The notes under the pieces are model-generated. The model searched no databases. It saw only the letters and a program-made list of their open reading frames with translations, and was not told the DNA's origin. The position numbers and the translations under genes are program-made. Shown in pieces: positions 26,213-33,691 of a DNA stretch of 41,645 nucleotides. The stretch's first letter is position 1. Every line of letters starts with the position of its first letter. Where the stretch lies: positions 1 to 41,645 of the forward strand of contig JAISCT010000036.1 in assembly GCA_031265355.1 (NCBI GenBank), read 5' to 3'. The stretch is from Oscillospiraceae bacterium. GTDB taxonomy: Bacteria > Bacillota > Clostridia > Oscillospirales > UBA929.

Positions 26213-27373
26213 CTATTCGCCCCAATACTGTAAGGCGATTTTTTGCCCTTGGTCAATTTTCGCCCACTGCTCGTTCTCGGTCAATTCGTTGCCACCGTCG
26301 CAGGAGGCAAAGCCGCACTGGTGCGAAAGCAAGAGACGCTCTTTCGGAATCATCCTCGCCGCTTCGTCAAGCATTCTGATAACACGGGTTTCATCGTCGA
26401 GTGTGTTTGTCTTGCTTGAAAGCAGACCGAGGACTATCTCGGTGTTCGGTTTGTTCTTAAAAACAGTGAGCGCTTCCAAAGAACCCGCACGTTCGTCGTC
26501 CCATTCGAGGAAGAAACGGTCGTATTTCAGTTGCTTTAAGAAGAGATTCGCAATCTTAATATACGAACCGCCGCCCATATTGCGGCTGTCATAGTTGCCG
26601 CGGCAGTTGTGCGTCCACATTGTAAGCCCCAAGCTGTGACCAAAGTCAATCAGCGCATTGTTGATGTCGATAAACTCCGCCGCCAATGCCTGTATGGTTG
26701 CTTGGTCGATGTTCTCGCCTGTGTAAGGCGAGTTGGGGTTGTCGTCGGCAAAAATCTCCCAAAGGCAGTCGTCGAATTGCAGGATTTTACCGCCCGCTTT
26801 GGCGTACTCTTCCACAAACTCCTTATAGGCGTTGGTAAGCCCGCTTTTAAGTTCCTGCGGGGTTGAATACGCAGAGTTTGCACCGCCGATATTGTCCGAC
26901 CACGACAATTCGCCGAAAATATGCGACGGCGAAGGGACGCAGAGCTTTGTTTCCCTATTGCCCGCAATATTTTTCAGGCGCCCCCATACCGTGATAAAGT
27001 GGTGATTTTTGCCGCTGAGTTTGCCAGTGATACGCAAACCGATGTCGCGGCGAGTTTCATATTTTTGTGTCTCGTCCTTGTCGCGGAAGAAGTAGCCGTG
27101 TTCGGCGATGTAACGCTCTATGCCGCCCAGACCCCAGACAAAGTCAAGGTGCCACATTGATTTGGAATACTCGCCGTCCGTGATAACAGACAGTTCGTGC
27201 TCGATTTGCTTTGCCACAACCGTGCGGGTAGCCTCTGCCTCGCACTGCTCATAGCCGGGCAACGCGGCGTAGAACGGGTAGGCGATGTTATCTCTGCCCT
27301 CGATTTTGTGCTTGTATTTCAGCAAATCTGCCGGGCGAAGCAAGCTGCCCACTGTTTGGAATTTAATACTCAT
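26213..27373 (-). CDS. MetE-like (YxjG/YxjH-type) cobalamin-independent methionine synthase family protein
   Basis: 386 residues, a single UROD/MetE-like TIM barrel as in the C-terminal half of MetE. It starts with QTVGSLLRPADLLKYK and has VITDGEYSKSMWHLDFVWG (19 residues), the likely metal ligands in TMWTHNCRGNYD, and a late Cys in LLSHQCGFASCDGG. Proteins of this group (B. subtilis YxjG/YxjH) are tied to methionine supply by S-box control; the true methyl donor is not settled. AGGAGG lies ten bases upstream of the ATG. It follows a LysR gene and a Cys/Met PLP enzyme. Base composition is lower in G+C than in the flanks. Confidence 0.85.
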   Translation of the reverse strand: MSIKFQTVGSLLRPADLLKYKHKIEGRDNIAYPFYAALPGYEQCEAEATRTVVAKQIEHELSVITDGEYSKSMWHLDFVWGLGGIERYIAEHGYFFRDKDETQKYETRRDIGLRITGKLSGKNHHFITVWGRLKNIAGNRETKLCVPSPSHIFGELSWSDNIGGANSAYSTPQELKSGLTNAYKEFVEEYAKAGGKILQFDDCLWEIFADDNPNSPYTGENIDQATIQALAAEFIDINNALIDFGHSLGLTMWTHNCRGNYDSRNMGGGSYIKIANLFLKQLKYDRFFLEWDDERAGSLEALTVFKNKPNTEIVLGLLSSKTNTLDDETRVIRMLDEAARMIPKERLLLSHQCGFASCDGGNELTENEQWAKIDQGQKIALQYWGE

Positions 27374-27396
27374 AGAATAAAGCCCTCCTGATTCAG

Positions 27397-27431
27397 TATA
27401 AGCATATTATACCATCGAAAGAGGGCTTATA
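27397..27431 (-). promoter_or_regulatory. promoter and possible operator of the MetE-like gene
   Basis: On the minus strand, a perfect TATAAT (27406-27411) has no good -35. Arms TATAAGC (27397-27403) and GCTTATA (27425-27431) form an inverted repeat around it. An activator such as the LysR protein encoded just upstream could compensate for the missing -35. Confidence 0.45.
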
Positions 27432-27455
27432 GGTAAGACAAAAATAATATATGAA

Positions 27456-27476
27456 GTTATAGCGTTTAGCTATAAC
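27456..27476 (-). terminator. weak terminator at the end of the LysR gene
   Basis: GTTATAGC and GCTATAAC (8 bp, loop GTTTA) overlap the LysR stop codon. On the minus strand the stem is followed by a T-rich stretch (TATATTATTTTTG). The stem is A+T-rich, so termination may be partial. Confidence 0.4.
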
Positions 27477-28399
27477 TCGTTTCCAATCTCCACACTGTAT
27501 TCGGCCACGACCGCTTTTAATTCTTCAAGATACATTTCCGATTGGCGGGTCAGTCCAATGTCCTTGTGCGCGATGTATCCAACCTCAATTTCATCGTCCA
27601 CGAGCAACGGAATGGCTTTTATGTTCTCGCCGTTCAAGTCCGCACTGACAATGCCTGTGGATATGGTGTAGCCATTAAGACCTATCATCAGATTGAAGAT
27701 TGTTGCCCTGTCTCCGACCTTTATGTCCTTCTTTGAGAATTCCGTGCTTAGAATTTCCTCCGAAAAGTAAAACGAGTTAAAGTCGCCCTGCTCAAAAGAG
27801 AGGCGCGGATAGTCCGCCAAGTCTGCAAGCGTAACAGACTTTTTCTTTGCCAGAGGACTGCCGGAACCCGTAAAAATATGCGGCTTTGACGTAAACAGCG
27901 AATGAAATGTCAAGCCGTTTTCGCGAAAGGTTTTCTCCATCACCTTGCGGTTAAATGCGCTCACAAATAAAATTCCGATTTCGCTCCGCAGATTTTTCAC
28001 ATCCTCAATGATTTCAAACGTCCGTGCCTCGCGCAGGGTGTACTCATACTCGTCCGCCTTCGATTTTTTCACCATATTAACAAAGGCGTTTATGGCGAAA
28101 GCATAGTGTTGCATCGACACCGAGAGGATTTTACGAGACGGTTTGTTATGCAGGAACCGCTCTTCGAGCAAGCCAGACTGCTCCACAACTTGACGGGCAT
28201 AGCTCAAAAACTCCGCGCCATCGCTCGTCAAAGAAATGCCGCGCGGCGTGCGGGTGATAAGGTCAAGTGAGAATTCATTCTCCAAGTCTTTTAGAGCATT
28301 TGAAAGGCTCGGTTGGGCGATAAATAGGCGTTCGGCAGCCTTGTTAATTGACCCGCAGTTCACGATTTCAATGAAGTATTTAAGCTGTTGTAAGGTCAT
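27470..28399 (-). CDS. LysR-family transcriptional regulator
   Basis: 309 residues. The N-terminal winged helix-turn-helix spans residues 1-60 (LQQLKYFIEIVNCGSINKAA, 20 residues, then AQPSLSNALKDLE and GISLTSDGAEFLSYA). A LysR-type ligand-binding domain follows (about 90-300). It lies between a Cys/Met-metabolism PLP enzyme and a MetE-like gene on the same strand, so sulfur amino acids or a precursor such as O-acetylserine/homoserine are likely signals. Its start overlaps a tiny upstream frame by ATGA. GC content is lower than in the surrounding chromosome. Confidence 0.93.
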   Translation of the reverse strand: MTLQQLKYFIEIVNCGSINKAAERLFIAQPSLSNALKDLENEFSLDLITRTPRGISLTSDGAEFLSYARQVVEQSGLLEERFLHNKPSRKILSVSMQHYAFAINAFVNMVKKSKADEYEYTLREARTFEIIEDVKNLRSEIGILFVSAFNRKVMEKTFRENGLTFHSLFTSKPHIFTGSGSPLAKKKSVTLADLADYPRLSFEQGDFNSFYFSEEILSTEFSKKDIKVGDRATIFNLMIGLNGYTISTGIVSADLNGENIKAIPLLVDDEIEVGYIAHKDIGLTRQSEMYLEELKAVVAEYSVEIGNEL

Positions 28400-28476
28400 T
28401 CTCGTTCCTCCTGATTCACTTCTGCGATTCGCTTCATGACCTCGCCGTAGTTTTCTCTCTTATACGGAACGTACAT
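28396..28476 (-). CDS. 26-codon frame coupled to the LysR gene (leader peptide or remnant)
   Basis: An ATG at 28476 opens a protein-like frame (MYVPYKRENYGEVMKRIAEV, first 20 residues, then NQEERE) whose TGA overlaps the LysR ATG. Its last codons contain the AGGAGG used by the LysR gene. It has no strong ribosome binding site of its own. It could be the surviving C-terminus of a lost gene between the PLP enzyme and the regulator, or a short coupling frame. Confidence 0.3.
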   Translation of the reverse strand: MYVPYKRENYGEVMKRIAEVNQEERE

Positions 28477-28508
28477 CCGCTGCAATCTTTAACCACATTC
28501 AGCGATAT

Positions 28509-29702
28509 TCATACGATTTCAGCGGCTGAAAGGGCTTGCCTGATGTCCGCGATCAAGTCCTCTGTATCCTCAAGCCCGACACTCAAACGGAAAAAGCCGC
28601 CGCTAAACTCCTTCCCGTAAAGATACTGCCGCTCATCGTTCTTGCCGAGGAATACAATCAGGCTTTCATCGTGACCGAGGGATACCGCGTTTGTGACGAC
28701 CCGAAGTTTGCTCACAAAGCGGTTATGCCCATCGTGGTCGGTGTGCAGGCCAAACGCCATCACACCGCCAAAACCACCGTGCATTTGTGTTCCTGCAATT
28801 TTGTGGTTCTTGTGGCTCGGCAAACCGGGATAAGCCACAAATCTCACCTGTGGGAGCGTTTGTAAAAACTCCGCCACTTTTTGCGCCGATTCATTATGCT
28901 GTTTCATTCTGAGGGGCAGCGTTACCGCGCCGCGCATAATCAGCCAAGCGTTAAACGGGCTAATCGCCCCACCGAGATTGACCATCGCCTGCGAACGAAT
29001 TTTGTCAATCAGCGATCTCTCGCCCAACACCGCACCGCCCATCGCATCACCGTGGCCATTGATATACTTTGTCAGACTCTCAATGGTCAAATCCGCACCC
29101 AGTTCATATGGCCGCTGGTTATACGGCGAAGCGAAGGTATTGTCAACGGACAACAGTGCGTCGTGCGTGTGGGCAATCTCGGCAATTGCCTCGATGTTGC
29201 TGATTTTAATAGTCGGATTGGACGGCGTTTCAATGTGAATCAGTTCTGTGTTCGGTTTGATAGCTGCTTTTACGGCTTCAAGGTCGCTGCTGTCCACAAG
29301 GGTTTTCTCCACGCCGAATTTGTCAGGGAACAATTCGTTCATCAGCCTGTACGCCGCAATGTAGGTAGAGTCGGACATCACAACGTGGTCGCCCGATTTC
29401 AGGAACGTGAAGAAGGCGCCAGACAAAGCCGCCACGCCGCTGGCCAACACAACGCAATCGGGAGCGTTATGAAGCAAGGCAAGTTTTTCCTGCAAATACC
29501 GCTGGTTCGCACCGCCGTTACGGGTGTAAATCTGCCCCTCCGCGCTCGACCAGTTCATATCCGACGGGTCGTAGGGCAGCTCATAGCTGTTCGCCATTGT
29601 GATAGGGCGTCGGATTGCTCCGGTTTCTCTGTCAACTTCGTTGCCGCCGTGAACGGCACGGGTCAAAAAGCCAAACTCACCGTTGATGTTTTTATCTGCC
29701 AT
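28509..29702 (-). CDS. Cys/Met-metabolism PLP enzyme (cystathionine gamma-synthase/lyase family)
   Basis: 397 residues. The trans-sulfuration fold I pattern is complete: substrate/phosphate region YTRNGGANQRYLQEKLALLH (20 residues), ASGVAALSGAF, HIETPSNPTIKISNIEAIAE (20 residues), VDNTFASPYNQRP and the PLP lysine K212 in SLTKYINGHGDAMGG. The C-terminal part has SVGLEDTEDLIADIRQAL. Family members include cystathionine gamma-lyase, cystathionine gamma-synthase, methionine gamma-lyase and O-acetylhomoserine sulfhydrylase; the sequence alone does not decide. AGGAGG lies eight bases before the ATG at 29702; the longer open frame upstream is not protein-like. It has its own promoter and a leader of about 138 nt. 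Confidence 0.92.
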   Translation of the reverse strand: MADKNINGEFGFLTRAVHGGNEVDRETGAIRRPITMANSYELPYDPSDMNWSSAEGQIYTRNGGANQRYLQEKLALLHNAPDCVVLASGVAALSGAFFTFLKSGDHVVMSDSTYIAAYRLMNELFPDKFGVEKTLVDSSDLEAVKAAIKPNTELIHIETPSNPTIKISNIEAIAEIAHTHDALLSVDNTFASPYNQRPYELGADLTIESLTKYINGHGDAMGGAVLGERSLIDKIRSQAMVNLGGAISPFNAWLIMRGAVTLPLRMKQHNESAQKVAEFLQTLPQVRFVAYPGLPSHKNHKIAGTQMHGGFGGVMAFGLHTDHDGHNRFVSKLRVVTNAVSLGHDESLIVFLGKNDERQYLYGKEFSGGFFRLSVGLEDTEDLIADIRQALSAAEIV

Positions 29703-29846
29703 TTTGATTCCCTCCTGGTTTAATTGACGGCTTAACCCCCAGCTATGCTTGGGAGAGTAGAACAAGCAGGAGTGGGTGTGGTAAAAGGAAACGCCCCATA
29801 TGGCATAATGAGAACGGTGTCGCAAACCGAAATCAGAACCGTTAAT

Positions 29847-29875
29847 ATTGTATCGCGACTTCTCCGGATTGTCAA
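29847..29875 (-). promoter_or_regulatory. promoter of the PLP enzyme gene, with a 138-nt leader
   Basis: On the minus strand, a perfect TTGACA (29870-29875), a 17-bp spacer and TACAAT (29847-29852). Transcription would start near 29840. The leader contains short hairpins, including AACGGT/ACCGTT arms (about 29812-29845) and a CCC-AGC/GCT-GGG hairpin near 29735-29752. It shows neither the SAM-I core nor a T-box motif. Confidence 0.82.
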
Positions 29876-30018
29876 ACAGAAATAGAAAGTTTGTGGGCAA
29901 AGGCAATCAACGTCTTGCCTGAGACAAGCTCCAAACGATACGGTTATCAACCGGAGAAATCCGCATTCACTGTAAGATGCTTTAATTCCTCAATGTTTTT
30001 CAGCATATCTGAAAATTG

Positions 30019-30047
30019 TTGACAAACAGCCCGCCACATGCAATAAT
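30019..30047 (+). promoter_or_regulatory. plus-strand promoter ahead of the putative immunity gene
   Basis: TTGACA (30019-30024) and AATAAT (30042-30047) are 17 bp apart. The 20-bp palindrome described in the next entry follows three bases later, so binding there would affect this promoter too. The leader to the ATG at 30180 is about 125 nt and shows no recognised structure. Confidence 0.6.
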
Positions 30048-30073
30048 ACCACTTGGAGCGGGCTCCAAGTCAA
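30043..30073 (-). promoter_or_regulatory. MerR-type promoter/operator (19-bp spacer), minus strand
   Basis: On the minus strand, TTGACT (30068-30073) and TATTAT (30043-30048) are separated by 19 bp. The spacer and -35 edge hold the perfect palindrome ACTTGGAGC-GG-GCTCCAAGT (30051-30070). A long spacer with this CTTGGAG/CTCCAAG operator is the hallmark of MerR-family activation. No intact gene follows on the minus strand before the PLP enzyme's own promoter, only a 31-codon frame that opens with ATG at 30039. Confidence 0.7.
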
Positions 30074-30179
30074 GACATTTTTATCGCCATATTCAAGTCA
30101 GCACTCACAGTTGTACGATCATCAGCAATGTGATTTTCTGGTCAGCGCCGATTGAGACATTCTCTCGGAAGGTTCTGTT

Positions 30180-30716
30180 ATGATACTTTCTAAAATCCGC
30201 GACAAACGTTTCATCACAATCCGCAGAGGCGGGGAATTAACCGATGGCGACCATCATCTGCTCGTGCTTTGGGCGGCGGAGTGCGCCGAACACGTCCTGC
30301 ACTTGTTTGAGGATGTTTGCTCAAACGACGCTCGCCCGCGCCGTGCCATTGAGGCCGCCCGTGCGTGGGTGCGCGGCGAAATCAAGATGATGCAGGCGCG
30401 TGACTTCGCGGGCGCGGCGCAGGACGCGGCACGGGCGGCGAAGGGCGTATCGGAAGCGGCTCGGCTTACGGCGCTCGCGGCGGGGCAGGCAGCGGCTTCG
30501 GCGCATGTCGCGGCGCACGAACTCGGCGCGGCGGCATACGCGATCCGCGCCGTTATGGAATCCGTCCCGAAACAGGAACGGGAAGCGGCCAGGCTCGCGG
30601 AGCGCGATTGGCAGCGGAGCAGGCTGCCAGAGCCGATATGGGAACTTGTGCTTGACGACCAACGGCTTCGAAATGACATCTGCTGGTTTGTGTTCGGGGA
30701 GGACGACAACGTATGA
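30180..30716 (+). CDS. putative immunity protein (Imm5-like family)
   Basis: 178 residues, cytoplasmic, mostly Ala-rich helices. Recognisable family features are DKRFITIRRGGELTDGDHHL (20 residues), LWAAECAEHVLHLFE, PRRAIEAARAWVRGEI, the Ala-rich repeat-like middle (about 85-135) and ELVLDDQRLRNDICWFVFG. Such proteins are annotated as putative immunity proteins against secreted toxins; the activity is mostly predicted. No toxin gene lies next to it. GGAAGG lies seven bases before the ATG. Its stop overlaps the start of a truncated MmcQ/YjbR frame by four bases (ATGA). G+C content is higher than in the preceding methionine block. Confidence 0.8.
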   Translation: MILSKIRDKRFITIRRGGELTDGDHHLLVLWAAECAEHVLHLFEDVCSNDARPRRAIEAARAWVRGEIKMMQARDFAGAAQDAARAAKGVSEAARLTALAAGQAAASAHVAAHELGAAAYAIRAVMESVPKQEREAARLAERDWQRSRLPEPIWELVLDDQRLRNDICWFVFGEDDNV

Positions 30717-30778
30717 CCCGTCAAGACATCATAAACTACTGCCTGACATTTCCCGCCTCGACGTCTGCCTTGACATAA
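30713..30778 (+). pseudogene. truncated MmcQ/YjbR-family gene (N-terminal fragment)
   Basis: A 21-codon frame begins MTRQDIINYCLTFPA, the typical start of MmcQ/YjbR-type proteins, but loses similarity after about 15 residues and stops at 30778; the family is normally around 110-120 residues. It overlaps the stop of the immunity gene, as expected for an old two-gene operon. A deletion seems to have removed the rest up to the region ahead of the flavoprotein gene. Confidence 0.6.
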
Positions 30779-30827
30779 TAAAATAGCGTGAAATTGCGTA
30801 AAAGTGGCGAAAGGAATGGTTCTTTTT

Positions 30828-31421
30828 ATGAAAATCATTGGATTTAACGCAAGCCCGCGAAAGAATGGCAACACCGCGTGGGCTATAAGCCAAATCCTCG
30901 AAAGCGCGGCGAACGGCGGCGCGAAAACGCGAATCTTCCATTCCGACGCGCTTACTATCAGCCCATGTAAAGGCTGTTTGGGCTGCGTGAAAGGCGACGG
31001 GTGCGTCGTCGATGACGATATGCAAAAAATCTACACCGCGCTCAAACAGGCCGACGCGCTTGTTCTCGGATCGCCGCTGTATATGGCGCAGATGAGCGGG
31101 CAGGCGAAGGTGTTCACGGACAGACTGTTCGCGCAAATCACCCCGCGATTCTCGCCGCGTTTCAAAGAGGAAAACGCCGGAAAGAAATTGATCCTCGTGT
31201 TTACGCAGGGCAATCCAGACCAAAGCAGGTTTCAGGCGTACTATGACTATACAAAGAATATGTTCCGAATGCTGGAGTTTGACATTCGAGATATGATTAT
31301 TGTGACCGGGACGCGCGGCGGACAAGCAAGTGGTAACGCCGATCTACGCGCCACTTTGCGGGAATCTGGACAAAAACTCGCGCTCATGTTTCAGACTGAA
31401 AAAGGCGCAGAGGATAAGTAA
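30828..31421 (+). CDS. NADPH-dependent FMN reductase / iron-sulfur flavoprotein-like protein
   Basis: 197 residues, flavodoxin-like fold: FMN phosphate loop FNASPRKNGNTAW at the N-terminus, the Cys-rich segment CKGCLGCVKGDGC, and ADALVLGSPLYMAQMSGQAK (20 residues) lining the flavin. The Cys spacing is compact and could be redox-active; in archaeal-type Isf proteins a similar cluster holds 4Fe-4S. The ATG at 30828 begins at the fold start; GTG (30804) and ATG (30816) upstream are alternatives, with AAAGGA lying 12 bases before 30828. It ends the accessory block. Confidence 0.87.
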   Translation: MKIIGFNASPRKNGNTAWAISQILESAANGGAKTRIFHSDALTISPCKGCLGCVKGDGCVVDDDMQKIYTALKQADALVLGSPLYMAQMSGQAKVFTDRLFAQITPRFSPRFKEENAGKKLILVFTQGNPDQSRFQAYYDYTKNMFRMLEFDIRDMIIVTGTRGGQASGNADLRATLRESGQKLALMFQTEKGAEDK

Positions 31422-31503
31422 GACTATGGATATATTTGATACATTTCGATACATTCCGAGAACACGAAAACCCGGAACAAGCCGCCAAGATGTCTGCCGC
31501 GGG

Positions 31504-31582
31504 TTGCGGGGTATGGGACGGGTGTGGTAAAATGAAGACGCGGAAACGCCGCGAAGGGACGGCCCGGCGGCCGTCCCTTCGC
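31504..31582 (+). promoter_or_regulatory. promoter and 14-bp leader hairpin ahead of the CapA-like gene
   Basis: TTGCGG (31504-31509) and TAAAAT (31528-31533) are 18 bp apart. A perfect hairpin of 14 bp with a CGGC loop follows (31551-31564 with 31569-31582). There is no T-tract, so it should lie at the 5' end of the mRNA, where it may protect the message or hinder initiation. The rest of the 187-bp gap (31422-31500) shows only a GATACATT direct repeat and no convincing gene. Confidence 0.5.
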
Positions 31583-31608
31583 ACACGATATGACAAAGGA
31601 AGGGGGCG

Positions 31609-32817
31609 GTGCCCATCAACAGATTAGCGACGAAACGGCGCCGGACGTGCCCGCGGGGGAACGGGATTGCGAGAAAGATCCTCACGTTGGTCGTGTTCGC
31701 TCTCTGCGTCTGGTACAGCGCGCAATGGGTCGGCGTTGGGGTTCTGGAGCGTGCGGCCGATCGGCCGGCTGTCTCGGTGGCGACGCGGCCGCCGGCGGCG
31801 CAACCGCCGACGCCCGCGCCTCCCTCCGCCGCCGTGTTCACACCAACGCCCGACGACGCGTCCACACCGCCCGCCGCGGAGGCAACGCTGGTCATTGGCG
31901 GAGACGTGCTGATCGATCTGGGGATTGAGCAGCGCCTGTGGGAGCCCGACCGCTTCCCATGGGTCATGGCGCCAGAGCTGGCCGCTGTCTTCGCCGCGGC
32001 GGACCTCGCGGTCGTCAATTTAGAGATGCCCGTCTCCACGCGCGGAGCGGCCATGCCGAACAAAGAGTTCACCTTCCGCGGAGATCCGGAGCAGCTGCCG
32101 TTTTTGCGAGACTACATGGGCGTCGACGCGGTTACGCTGGCCAACAACCACACACTGGATTTCGGTACGGACGCCATGTTGGACACGCTCACGCACTTGG
32201 ATGATTATGGAATAGCCCATGTGGGGGCGGGCGCCGACCTCAAGGCGGCCGGGACGCCCGTCCTGATGCAGGCGGGCGCGTATACGGTGGCCTTTTTGGG
32301 GGCCACACGCGTGATTCCGGTGGCCGGCTGGGCGGCCGGCCCCGAACGTCCGGGGCTGTTTATCACCTATGACCCTGCGGCGCTCTGCGAGGCCATACGC
32401 GCGGTCCGCCCGCACGCCGACTACGTGATTGTATACGTCCATTGGGGCGTGGAGCGCGCGACACAGCCGGAGCCCTACCAGGTCCGGCTGGCGCGCGACT
32501 ACATCGACGCCGGTGCGGATGCCGTCGTCGGCGCCCACCCGCACGTACTCCAGCCGCTGACGTTCTATGAGGGCAAGCTGATTGCTTACAGTCTGGGCAA
32601 TCTGATCTTCACAGATGCGGCCCGTGACACGATGGTGCTCCGGCTGACGCTCACCCCGGACGGCATCCGCCCGGAGGTGCTTTTCTGTCGGATCCAATCG
32701 ATGGCGACCGGCCTGGTGACGGATCCCGATGTCTGGGAAGCCCGCCGCCGCGCACTGGCCGCGCTCTCCCCCGGCGTCCAAATCGACGAACTGGGGAGAG
32801 TGACGGCCGAACCCTAA
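31609..32817 (+). CDS. CapA-family (PgsA-like) membrane-anchored metallophosphoesterase-like protein
   Basis: 402 residues. One N-terminal membrane helix (about 20-45, KILTLVVFALCVWYSAQW) and a Pro/Thr-rich linker precede the extracytoplasmic CapA domain (about 95-385). Its motifs are VIGGDVLIDLG, AVVNLEMPVSTRG, TLANNHTLDFG, IVYVHWGVERATQPEPYQ and VGAHPHVLQPL, which provide the Asp, Asn and His metal ligands of the calcineurin-like fold. CapA of Bacillus works in poly-gamma-glutamate synthesis, but many members stand outside pgs operons, as here; the substrate is unknown. The start is GTG at 31609, with AAGGAAGGGGG close upstream. Confidence 0.87.
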   Translation: MPINRLATKRRRTCPRGNGIARKILTLVVFALCVWYSAQWVGVGVLERAADRPAVSVATRPPAAQPPTPAPPSAAVFTPTPDDASTPPAAEATLVIGGDVLIDLGIEQRLWEPDRFPWVMAPELAAVFAAADLAVVNLEMPVSTRGAAMPNKEFTFRGDPEQLPFLRDYMGVDAVTLANNHTLDFGTDAMLDTLTHLDDYGIAHVGAGADLKAAGTPVLMQAGAYTVAFLGATRVIPVAGWAAGPERPGLFITYDPAALCEAIRAVRPHADYVIVYVHWGVERATQPEPYQVRLARDYIDAGADAVVGAHPHVLQPLTFYEGKLIAYSLGNLIFTDAARDTMVLRLTLTPDGIRPEVLFCRIQSMATGLVTDPDVWEARRRALAALSPGVQIDELGRVTAEP

Positions 32818-32818
32818 C

Positions 32819-32881
32819 GTGGGTTGCACCTGCAACCCACAACCCAAATTCTTGTTTTTTGTTGCCGCTTCGCGGCAACAA
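32819..32881. terminator. two hairpins between convergent capA-like and ABC genes
   Basis: Hairpin 1: GTGGGTTGCA and TGCAACCCAC (32819-32840, 2-nt loop). Hairpin 2: a 10-bp stem TTGTTGCCGC/GCGGCAACAA with a TTC loop (32859-32881). A T6 run lies between them, so neither shows the textbook stem-then-T layout. They fill the 97-bp gap between two converging genes and most likely end both transcripts. Confidence 0.55.
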
Positions 32882-32914
32882 GGTACTAAAGTGGGCGCCG
32901 CTGAAATATATGGT

Positions 32915-33691
32915 TCAAGCATCAAAAGCCTCTCCTGGCGATGGCGCGTCCGCGTCGATGGCCTCCAGGATATCACGTTTGATTTGGGCAAAGCTAGGGG
33001 AAAAAAGAAATGTCTCGTCGCGGGGGCGAGGGGTAGAGATATCGAACCGGCGGGTGATGCGGCCGGGTTTGCCGGTCAGGATATACACCGTGTCCGACAG
33101 GGTGATCGCCTCGTCCACGTCGTGTGTGATGAAGATCGTCGAGAGTTGCATCTGGTCGGCGATGTCCAGATACCAGGCGTGCAACTGCCGCCGGGTGATG
33201 GCGTCGAGTGCGGAAAAGGGTTCGTCCAGCAAAATCACCGGATTGTTCATCAGGCAGGTTCGCAGCAAGGCGGCCCGCTGACGCATGCCGCCGGAGAGCT
33301 GATAGGGGTACTTCTGTTCGAAGCCTTCGAGCCCGAACGGCGCAAAGAAAGGCGCGGCGTGCGCCCGGGCCCGCGCGCGGGTCTCGCCCCGGATCACCAG
33401 CGGCAGGATCACATTGTCCAGTACGGTGCGATATTCGAGCAGCAGGTCCTTTTGCAGCATGTAGCTCACGCGGCCGGCTACGCCGGTGATCTCGCCGCCG
33501 GAGAGCAGGACACGGCCGGCGTCGGGTGCGTCCACCCCGGCCAGCACATGGAAGAGCGTCGTTTTGCCGACGCCCGAAGGGCCAAGCAGCGACACGCAGC
33601 CACCCGCCGGCAGTGTCAGAGAGATATCCTCCACCACCGGGACGCCCTCGTAGCGTCGGGTGATGTGTTCACAGGCGAACAGCGGCGTCAT
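32915..33691 (-). CDS. thiZ: ABC importer ATPase (thiamine precursor uptake)
   Basis: 258 residues. Walker A LLGPSGVGKTTLFH, Q-loop MLQKDLLLEY, signature QLSGGMRQRAALLRT, Walker B PVILLDEPFSALD and the H-loop FITHDVDEA. The SsuB/TauB-like form fits an importer for small organic substrates. The ATG at 33691 overlaps the stop of the binding-protein gene by four bases; the longer open frame lies within that gene. It is the last gene of the TPP-riboswitch operon, which justifies ThiZ (HMP/formylaminopyrimidine uptake) over sulfonate or nitrate uptake. Confidence 0.88.
   Translation of the reverse strand: MTPLFACEHITRRYEGVPVVEDISLTLPAGGCVSLLGPSGVGKTTLFHVLAGVDAPDAGRVLLSGGEITGVAGRVSYMLQKDLLLEYRTVLDNVILPLVIRGETRARARAHAAPFFAPFGLEGFEQKYPYQLSGGMRQRAALLRTCLMNNPVILLDEPFSALDAITRRQLHAWYLDIADQMQLSTIFITHDVDEAITLSDTVYILTGKPGRITRRFDISTPRPRDETFLFSPSFAQIKRDILEAIDADAPSPGEAFDA

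Noticed and set aside
29703..29840. The 138-nt leader of the Cys/Met PLP enzyme gene as a SAM riboswitch or T-box.
   Set aside because: Neither the SAM-I core motifs nor a T-box sequence with anti-terminator is present; only small hairpins were found.
29732..29950. 72-codon minus-strand frame as the target gene of the MerR-type promoter.
   Set aside because: It overlaps the PLP enzyme's own promoter and leader, has no ribosome binding site, and its sequence is not protein-like.
29771..31532. Shared 13-mer GGGTGTGGTAAAA at 29771 and 31520, thought of as a recombination scar.
   Set aside because: About a dozen identical 13-mers are expected by chance in 41 kb, and the similarity does not extend.
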